From NCBI GenBank assembly GCA_026389285.1, contig JAPLID010000064.1, positions 1-59,077 of the forward strand: 59,077 nt of DNA. Direction: 5' to 3'. Shown here one piece after another: positions 53,155 to 59,077 of this stretch (position 1 is the stretch's first letter; each line of letters opens with the position of its first letter). A model generated the notes under the pieces. It was not told where the DNA came from. It was given only the letters and a program-made list of their open reading frames with translations, and searched no databases. Made by a program: the position numbers and the translations under genes. The stretch comes from Cyanobacteriota bacterium. GTDB taxonomy: Bacteria > Cyanobacteriota > Cyanobacteriia > PCC-6307 > Cyanobiaceae.

Positions 53155-54387
53155 ATGATTGATGTTGATAACTTTAATCCGCTTAATCGCTTTTTGCTGA
53201 AGAAGGATCAGCAAGAGCAGGTTGTTGACGGTGAAGAAGGTCTCCTGGCGGAGGCGAAGGTTGTACCGATCAAGTCGCCGCGGCTCCGCTCTTCGCCCCT
53301 ACTTCAGCTTTCTGTCACCCAACTGCTGCTCATACCAGTCGCGTTATCAGGTATTTACTTCTATGCCATTGCCCGCGATCGCTACGTCACCCGATCCGAT
53401 TTTGTGATCCGCAAGGCTGAGGAGGGTGGCACCAACATGGCTGGCGCAGGTTTGGCCTCCCTGCTGGGCAGGGGCAATCAGCTCTCGCTCGAGGATGCTC
53501 GCTTCCTGAAAACCTACTTGCAATCACCGCAAGTGTTGGCGGATCTTGAGCGCACCTACGATCTCGATCAAGCCTATGCGCAAAAAGGGATTGATCGGTT
53601 TGCCGGCATTAAGCCGGGATTGTCGAAGGAAAAGAGACTGAACTTTTTTAAAAAGCAGGTGGCCGTGAGCCTGGATGAGCTATCGGGCGCAATCGTGCTG
53701 CGCACGATTGGCCTGGATCCGAAAGCCTCACTCAATCTGAATCGCTTCATGCTGGCCAAGAGCGAACAATTTGTGAATCGGCTCAATCAAGATATCAGCC
53801 AAAAGCAATTGAACTTTGCCGAAACGGAGCTAACCCGGGCTCAAGGCAACCTCAATCAAACAAAGAATCGGCTGCTGCGCTATCAAGATTCCAACACAGT
53901 GATCGACCCTAAGGCCGAGGCGGAACTAGCCGGCCAAACAATCAGCAAACTCCAAGAAAAGCTGGTTGAGCTGCGCGTGGAATTGGCCACCTTGAAGCGG
54001 CAATTCAAAGATCCTACCGAGCCGGAAGTGGCGGTCGTTGCCGACCAAGTTCGTGAGCTGGAACAACAAATTCAAAAGGAACGCCGCTCCTTGGTTTCAA
54101 GCAAGGGCCGCAATCTGAACCGCAAAGCAGCGGACGTACTCAAGTTAGAGTCTGATGTTAGCTTCGCCACCGATTCCTATAAATTGGCCTTAACATCCGT
54201 TGAGAAGGCTCGCATTGAGAGCAAGCGCCAACAGAAATTCATGGCCCTGCTCTCGGCACCGCAATTGCCCGAAGATCCCCAAAATGATTGGAGAAGTAAG
54301 GGATTTTTCACCGTTTTGGCCACTTGCGCCGTTGGCTTTAGTTTGACCAAATTTATCTTCGGCATGCAGGCCAGTCATCGCCAGTGA
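53155..54387 (+). CDS. kpsE: KpsE-type capsule inner-membrane linker
   Basis: KpsE spans the periplasm and joins the KpsMT exporter to the outer-membrane channel. The 410-residue protein has an N-terminal TM helix (LLLIPVALSGIYFYAIAR), a periplasmic part with TRSDFVIRKAEEGGTNMAGA then GNQLSLEDARFLKTYLQSPQ, a long coiled-coil (LTRAQGNLNQTKNRLLRYQD through KLQEKLVELRVELATLKRQF) and a C-terminal TM helix. ATG 53155. Its stop overlaps the GT2 start (GTGA), implying translational coupling. Confidence 0.88.
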   Translation: MIDVDNFNPLNRFLLKKDQQEQVVDGEEGLLAEAKVVPIKSPRLRSSPLLQLSVTQLLLIPVALSGIYFYAIARDRYVTRSDFVIRKAEEGGTNMAGAGLASLLGRGNQLSLEDARFLKTYLQSPQVLADLERTYDLDQAYAQKGIDRFAGIKPGLSKEKRLNFFKKQVAVSLDELSGAIVLRTIGLDPKASLNLNRFMLAKSEQFVNRLNQDISQKQLNFAETELTRAQGNLNQTKNRLLRYQDSNTVIDPKAEAELAGQTISKLQEKLVELRVELATLKRQFKDPTEPEVAVVADQVRELEQQIQKERRSLVSSKGRNLNRKAADVLKLESDVSFATDSYKLALTSVEKARIESKRQQKFMALLSAPQLPEDPQNDWRSKGFFTVLATCAVGFSLTKFIFGMQASHRQ

Positions 54388-56456
54388 ATCTGCTCAAACG
54401 CTGGACTGGCTTGCGCCTACGGGAAGACTGGGCCTGGGATGTGGGTTACCAACGGCCAACCCTCACGCTTCGCATTCCGGCTCGACCCGGTTGGTATCTG
54501 TTGACGGTGCGCCTGCAGAGCGAGACTTTGCGCAGTTACGGCCTGGTCAATCGCCAACAGGGGAGGATCCTGGTGAGCGGCAAACGCCGCCGGCGCCTGG
54601 TGCACATTGGCCAACGATCGCCGATCACACGGTTTGAAATCCTAGGCCTCGATGATGATCCGCTGATATCGGAGTTAAGACTGGTGCCCCAGCCCTGGTG
54701 GCGGGTACGAAGATTGTTGGCGGCCAAATTGCTGAGGCTTCACCCCGCGTACCGGAAAGAAACCCTGAAGCAGCGCTCATTTGCCCAACAATGGCGAGAT
54801 TACAACCAGCTTCTTTCGCGCCAGAACTTTGCGCTGGTGGGATACGACGAATGGATTGAACGGGTCGAAGTACCGGCATTGGAAGAACAGGCACGGAGGA
54901 ACCAGTTCGCGTCTACAGAGGCTGCTGCTAATCCGACATCGGTGAACTTTGCCATCTGGCTCTGGGGGCAACGGGATAACGAACAACAGTGTCAAGGTTC
55001 AATCGATAGTGTCAGGAACCAAACGCCAGGGCCGTTTCAGATCCTGCCGCCGGAGCAACAACTGCTCGACGAAGATCAATACACCTGGATTGTGTTTCTG
55101 CAAGCAGGCGATCAACTGGCTCCCCAAGCATTGGCCCACTGCAGCGCCGTGATTCAAGCCCGCCCCGATGCAGGCGTCTTGTATGCGGATGAGGACAAAG
55201 TCAGCCCAATGGGACGACGCCATTCGCCCCAGTTCAAACCGGCCTGGAATCCGGATCTGCTCTACAGCGACCCCCACTATTCCCACTGCTGGCTGATCCG
55301 CGCCGATCTCTGCATCAAGGCCTGTGAGGCCATAAGTGCAGATGGAGAAACGCCTGATCTCTATGGCATCGCGCTAGAAGCAACGGCCCGTTGCGAAGGC
55401 GATCAAATCCTGCACTTGCCCGAAGTTTTGTATCACCGCCTTGATCAACCGGGAGAGCTACGATCATCGCGCCAGACGGCCGAGAGCCTACAAAAGTTTC
55501 ACGCCCGTCACGGACGCAACGTTCAAGTTTCCCATCATCAAACCGGCGGCCATCTGCTTCATTGGCCCCTGCCGGAGCCGCCGCCCCTGGTGAGTGTGAT
55601 CATTGCCACGCGCGACCGGGGCGATCTGCTGCGCTGCTGCCTCACGTCGTTGGCGGAACATGGCCAAGGCAATCCGCCCACGGAGTTGATTGTGATCGAT
55701 AACGGCAGTAGCGAACCTGAAACGCTGCACTATCTCGCCCATCTGGAACAACAGGAGAATGTGCGGGTTCTGCGGCGTCCGGGGAAGTTCAACTATGCCG
55801 CCCTCAACAATGAGGCCGTGACGCTTGCCCGAGGCGAGCTGATTGCGCTGATGAACAACGATGTGGAAGCCACCCACTCCGGCTGGCTGGCCGCCATGGC
55901 AGGGCAAGCCGTGCGGCCGGAGATTGGGGCAGTGGGGGCGAAGCTGTTGTTCCCCGATGGCACGATCCAACATGCCGGGGTGTTGCTGGGCATTGGCGGC
56001 ATTGCCGGCCACGCCCACAAATATCTAGCCGCAGATGATGAAGGCTATCAATTGAGGCTCCATTTGGCCCATAACCTGAGCGCCGTGACCGCGGCAACGC
56101 TGGTGGTGCGCAAGGCCCTGTTCGAAGCCGTTGGCGGCTTTGATGCGATCAACTTCGCGGTTAACTACAATGATGTTGATTTTTGCCTGCGTCTGATCAA
56201 GGCGGGCTATCGCAATTTGTATTGTCCGGATGCGGTGCTCATCCACCATGAATCTAAAAGCCGTGGCGCGCCGACGGAAGCGGACACCCATGCCCAATGG
56301 CAGCGCGAACGGCAGGCCATGATCGATCGCTGGGGAGCGGCCTTGGAAGCAGATCCCCATTACAGCCCGCATCTGAGCCTGCTGGAGGAAAATCTATCGC
56401 TCACGCTGAAAGCCTCCACCTCAACAGCGAGAACATCAGCCCTCCCCTCTAGCTAA
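54384..56456 (+). CDS. Large GT2 glycosyltransferase
   Basis: A 690-residue protein with a canonical GT2 domain in the C-terminal half: PLVSVIIATRDRGDLLRCCL, IDNGSSEPETLHYLAHLEQQ, LMNNDVEATHSGWLAAMAGQ and NYNDVDFCLRLIKAGYRNLY. Earlier, around residues 230-330, is a weaker GT2-like part (TWIVFLQAGDQLAPQALAHC, VLYADEDKVSPMGRRHSP). The N-terminus is unrecognised. This organisation is typical of surface-polysaccharide transferases. It probably elongates the capsule chain. It starts with GTG. Confidence 0.85.
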   Translation: MNLLKRWTGLRLREDWAWDVGYQRPTLTLRIPARPGWYLLTVRLQSETLRSYGLVNRQQGRILVSGKRRRRLVHIGQRSPITRFEILGLDDDPLISELRLVPQPWWRVRRLLAAKLLRLHPAYRKETLKQRSFAQQWRDYNQLLSRQNFALVGYDEWIERVEVPALEEQARRNQFASTEAAANPTSVNFAIWLWGQRDNEQQCQGSIDSVRNQTPGPFQILPPEQQLLDEDQYTWIVFLQAGDQLAPQALAHCSAVIQARPDAGVLYADEDKVSPMGRRHSPQFKPAWNPDLLYSDPHYSHCWLIRADLCIKACEAISADGETPDLYGIALEATARCEGDQILHLPEVLYHRLDQPGELRSSRQTAESLQKFHARHGRNVQVSHHQTGGHLLHWPLPEPPPLVSVIIATRDRGDLLRCCLTSLAEHGQGNPPTELIVIDNGSSEPETLHYLAHLEQQENVRVLRRPGKFNYAALNNEAVTLARGELIALMNNDVEATHSGWLAAMAGQAVRPEIGAVGAKLLFPDGTIQHAGVLLGIGGIAGHAHKYLAADDEGYQLRLHLAHNLSAVTAATLVVRKALFEAVGGFDAINFAVNYNDVDFCLRLIKAGYRNLYCPDAVLIHHESKSRGAPTEADTHAQWQRERQAMIDRWGAALEADPHYSPHLSLLEENLSLTLKASTSTARTSALPSS

Positions 56457-56459
56457 TCC

Positions 56460-57359
56460 ATGCCCCTCGATCTCACCGGCCAACCACTGATAGACCGCAG
56501 CGATTTTGAGCAGCTGCTGGAGGCAGGCAACTTTGGCCGCTGGTCTGAGCAAGCTATCTCGCTGCGCGAGAAGGGATTCTGTGTGATTGATTTGAGCGAA
56601 AGTACATGGTTGGCGAAAATCGATAGCGTTGTTGAAGAACTTGAACCACGTCTTGAAAACGACCTCAAACATTGGGAGTGCGGTGAAAGCGGACCGCCTC
56701 GGCTCCAGGATGGCTGGATCGATCATGAATCCATTCGGTCTCTAGCTTTGGAGCCGATGGTGTTGGATCTGTTGCTCCATCTCTACGGCAGAGAACCCTT
56801 CGCCTTTCAAACTCTCAACTTTGCCGTGGGCAGCGAGCAGCCTTTTCACAGTGATGCCATTCATTTCCATAGCTATCCCCATGGATTCATGTGTGGAGTT
56901 TGGATCGCGCTCCAGGACGTGCAAGCGGAGAGCGGCCCCCTGATCTATTTCCCTGGTAGCCATCGTTTGCCTTATCTCAGCGCACGATCTCTAGGACTGG
57001 AACGCGATGCGGTGATGGGCGAACCACACCCGCAGCGCTTTTTTGAACCGGTCTGGCAACAGGCCGTGAGCGCGCATCCTTTTGACAAGCAAGAGTTTCT
57101 ACCCAAGCGTGGTGAGCTGCTGATCTGGCATGCCAATCTTCTGCATGGAGGTGAGCCCGTCCAGGAGCGATCCAGCAGGCGCTGGAGTCAGGTCATTCAT
57201 TATTTTTTTGCCAACTGTCTCTACACCACTCCCATGCTAAACTTTGCCTCAGATGAAGGTGGGAGCTGCCTCCGGAATCCTTTTGATATTGCCAAAGGCA
57301 AGCCGCGCTATAGTGAAGCGGATTGGCGAGACGTGAGCCTGACCCAAGGCAGGATGTAA
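56460..57359 (+). CDS. PhyH-family Fe(II)/2-oxoglutarate dioxygenase
   Basis: A 299-residue phytanoyl-CoA-dioxygenase-like protein. The metal facial triad fits FHSDAIHF (His and Asp, near 125-127) and the distal His in IWHANLLHGGEP; the 2-oxoglutarate Arg is likely in RRWSQVIHYFF. Such enzymes hydroxylate small molecules or sugar/amino acid substituents. Its place three bases after the GT2 gene suggests modification of a capsule building block. Substrate is unknown. Confidence 0.82.
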   Translation: MPLDLTGQPLIDRSDFEQLLEAGNFGRWSEQAISLREKGFCVIDLSESTWLAKIDSVVEELEPRLENDLKHWECGESGPPRLQDGWIDHESIRSLALEPMVLDLLLHLYGREPFAFQTLNFAVGSEQPFHSDAIHFHSYPHGFMCGVWIALQDVQAESGPLIYFPGSHRLPYLSARSLGLERDAVMGEPHPQRFFEPVWQQAVSAHPFDKQEFLPKRGELLIWHANLLHGGEPVQERSSRRWSQVIHYFFANCLYTTPMLNFASDEGGSCLRNPFDIAKGKPRYSEADWRDVSLTQGRM

Positions 57360-57432
57360 CTATTGGGACGCAACGGCTCCCCTGTTGCCATAATTTGCGC
57401 TTGTGACGAAATGAATTGAGATGCCCGGGGGC

Positions 57433-57438
57433 TATAAT
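57433..57438 (+). promoter_or_regulatory. Candidate sigma-70 -10 element
   Basis: A perfect TATAAT at 57433-57438 lies 31 bases before the ATG at 57470. No good -35 hexamer is at 17 bases, so the -35 may be weak or activator-dependent. If used, transcription would start near 57445, which supports the 57470 start for the next gene over the upstream 57416 start. Confidence 0.45.
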
Positions 57439-57469
57439 AGAGGCTTATATCCATGCAAGCAATGATGCA

Positions 57470-58435
57470 ATGAAGGGAAAGGGTCGTCGCCTCAAGCGTT
57501 ATTTGGGCCTAAGGCGAGAGGCTGGAGGCATTGCTTGGAGCGGCGGGATTGAACATCTTCTGCCCGGCTTAATATCCGGCTGGGTTGTGGCGAAAGACAT
57601 GCCACTGCAGGATGTGCGCCTACTTGTGGGCCCCCACCTGATTGCCCGGGCAGAGATCAACCAGGCGCGCCCCGATGTTTGCGAGAGCCTCGGCTGGCAG
57701 GGAACACCTGGATTTTCTCTCCTGCTGCCCGCAGAACTCCCGCCCGTGGACTGGAGGCCGACGCCACGGCTGCTAGCCCTCAGCGCCGATGGCAGCCATC
57801 AGATTGAACTGACGCTGAGGAGCCAGCCCGAGCAGACTGCTGTCCTCTTGAAAGAGCTACTGCAGAGTGAACTGCTGGGGCTGGAAGGCCATCTTGATGG
57901 CCTGCTGCTGGGAGCACTGAGGGGCTGGGCCGGCAGGCGGGGACAGAGGAAAGCAGCCCAAATTTGGCTCCAGGCAGCTGGCCAGGAGCCGTGGCTGCTG
58001 ACCTGCGATCAAGGGCGAGGTGGCCTACAGGCGATGGGTCTGCCGGAACGGAGCGGCTTCCATCTCGATCCGAAGGCCTTGCCATCTGGCTGGGGTGGGC
58101 TGGAGGTGTGGTGCAGTTTTGATCAACAGGGACTGTTCCGGTTGCCCCAGGAGGAGAGGGTGGTGTTGCCACCTGGGCCCAGCGGTGGAAGCGAGGTGGT
58201 GCAATCGATCTCGACCGATACCTTGGTCGACACGAGGAACCAACAGCCCATGGTGGAGTGGCTGTCCGCTGTGCCGGAGAATCTGCATCAGCATTGGCAA
58301 GCCCTTGAACACTTCCGGCTCTATCTTGACAAGGTGGAGGAGGAACTGGATGCGCGAGACAATAAACCTCAACCGGCAAAAAAAGGATCCTTCTTACCCA
58401 AGTGGTGGCCACGTCTTCTGGGGGGAGAGCGCTAA
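57470..58435 (+). CDS. Uncharacterised capsule-locus protein
   Basis: A 321-residue soluble protein I cannot name. The N-terminal part has HLLPGLISGWVVAKDMPLQD and VRLLVGPHLIARAEINQARP. This resembles short GWV beta modules found beside or inside some surface glycosyltransferases. The rest has no clear catalytic motif and ends with a coiled-coil-like LEHFRLYLDKVEEELDARDN. ATG 57470 is chosen because a -10 element lies between it and the earlier start at 57416. It overlaps the convergent coiled-coil gene by four bases. Confidence 0.6.
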   Translation: MKGKGRRLKRYLGLRREAGGIAWSGGIEHLLPGLISGWVVAKDMPLQDVRLLVGPHLIARAEINQARPDVCESLGWQGTPGFSLLLPAELPPVDWRPTPRLLALSADGSHQIELTLRSQPEQTAVLLKELLQSELLGLEGHLDGLLLGALRGWAGRRGQRKAAQIWLQAAGQEPWLLTCDQGRGGLQAMGLPERSGFHLDPKALPSGWGGLEVWCSFDQQGLFRLPQEERVVLPPGPSGGSEVVQSISTDTLVDTRNQQPMVEWLSAVPENLHQHWQALEHFRLYLDKVEEELDARDNKPQPAKKGSFLPKWWPRLLGGER

Positions 58436-59077
58436 TAGCGCCTGGCCCGCTCCAGAAGGGCGCTCGCCCTTTGCAGGCTGGCGGCATAGGTGCTGAGCAA
58501 CGCCTTGGTTTGCAAGGTGGAATCTGTCATGGCGGCAGCCACATCTGGCATCACCTCCACCGCGAGCGTCGGGGGATAGCTGGCGGAGGGAAGAACGTCG
58601 GGGTGAAGGCGAACCATGAGACCTTGGGCCCGTTGCAACTGCTCCAACTGCGCCTGGGCCAGTTGTTCACTGGCGCGGGCCTTGAGAAAATAGTGCTCCA
58701 GCTCCTCCTGCACTTGGTGGAGCTGGAGAAAGGACAGTTGCGCCTCCTCCCTCGCCTCCAGTAGCTCCGTGTCCCTACAGGCCAGGCGTTGCTCTAGCTC
58801 CGCCAATTGCGGTTCAAACCGCTGACGCAAGGCATCCAGATCCTTTTCGTGGGCGATCTCCTGAGCGGCCCTGGTCCGCTGCAGCTCCTCTAGATCGCGG
58901 CCCGCAGCCTCCAGCCGCCGCTGCTTCTCGCCTTCAGCTAAGTAGTAATGCTCCAGCTCTTCCTGCAGGCGCAGCTGCTGCAGCTGCTGCAGCTGCGAGA
59001 GTTCTGCTGCCTCCCTTGCCTCCCGCAGCTCCGTGTCCCTGCTGGCCAGGCGATGCTCCAGCTCGGTCAGTTGCGGT
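58432..59077 (-). CDS. Coiled-coil repeat protein, partial
   Basis: The minus frame is open to the right edge with no start seen, so the gene is partial; about 214 C-terminal residues are visible. It is a long acidic/basic coiled-coil with two copies of an about 90-residue unit. One begins PQLTELEHRLASRDTELREA at the edge, the other PQLAELEQRLACRDTELLEA, each followed by QEELEHYYL or QEELEHYFL. The end after position 100 from the C-terminus is not coiled (LHPDVLPSASYPPTLAVEVM). It could scaffold capsule enzymes, but this is a guess. Confidence 0.7.
   Translation of the reverse strand, partial: PQLTELEHRLASRDTELREAREAAELSQLQQLQQLRLQEELEHYYLAEGEKQRRLEAAGRDLEELQRTRAAQEIAHEKDLDALRQRFEPQLAELEQRLACRDTELLEAREEAQLSFLQLHQVQEELEHYFLKARASEQLAQAQLEQLQRAQGLMVRLHPDVLPSASYPPTLAVEVMPDVAAAMTDSTLQTKALLSTYAASLQRASALLERARRY

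Noticed and set aside
57416-57469. Upstream ATG start for the capsule-locus unknown
   Set aside because: The TATAAT at 57433 would lie inside the coding part, and these 18 residues have no coherent character.
1-59077. CRISPR array, tRNA, rRNA, transposase or CIRCE element
   Set aside because: I looked for regular spaced repeats, cloverleaf sequences, DDE-type transposases and the CIRCE repeat and saw none; a computed search could still find a tRNA that I missed.

Overview
The window looks like a piece of a high-GC picocyanobacterial chromosome of the Cyanobium / freshwater Synechococcus type. It carries photosynthesis-linked genes (chlM, ndhH, a DHNA-CoA thioesterase for phylloquinone), a cyanobacterial DUF set (DUF3352, DUF1997, DUF2752) and at least six copies of the HIP1 palindrome GCGATCGC (near 18074, 21866, 23011, 25828, 29913 and 53375). 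I saw no tRNA, rRNA, CRISPR array or transposase. The species is an inference; nothing in the sequence names it.

Layout. 1-10.5 kb is mostly core: partial gltA, sixA, a DUF3352 protein, rhodanese, hrcA, an Anbu-type proteasome homologue, a MntA/HepT toxin-antitoxin pair, trpB, a SUI1 factor, a glutamine-synthetase-family enzyme and cysC. 10.6-12.1 kb holds a secreted phytase-like esterase with a PEP-CTERM-like tail. 12.1-16.2 kb is a graveyard of toxin-antitoxin and type I restriction genes. Most have lost internal blocks or carry stops or frameshifts; YefM-YoeB still looks whole. 16.7-34 kb returns to core and ordinary genes (AI-2E family permease, purE, nagA, chlM, two DUF1254 genes of which one is frameshifted, an orphan DNA adenine methylase, a pseudouridine synthase, a response regulator, a cysteine desulfurase, rsmH, ndhH).

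34-43.7 kb is a mosaic. It has two related proteins with near-identical PEP-CTERM-like tails, one frameshifted at its signal peptide. It also has three copies of a thioesterase gene, one intact and two decayed; an HpsJ-like membrane protein; a HicBA pair; and a large protein joining a GH24 lysozyme domain to a C39-like peptidase domain.

43.7-59.1 kb is an ABC-transporter-dependent (group 2 type) capsule locus: a Wza-like exporter, a glycosyltransferase, an acyl-ACP-type acyltransferase candidate, kpsS, kpsC, kpsM, kpsT, kpsE, a large GT2 protein, a PhyH dioxygenase and two uncharacterised proteins. KpsC and KpsS build the Kdo linker on lysophosphatidylglycerol, KpsMTE with the Wza-like protein export the chain, and the remaining enzymes probably make or decorate the repeat unit. 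The most unusual gene is kpsS: its C-terminal third is a PlsC-like acyltransferase, which suggests that lipid-terminus acylation is tied to linker synthesis. Much of 51.6-57.4 kb is visibly less GC-rich than the core genes, consistent with horizontal acquisition.
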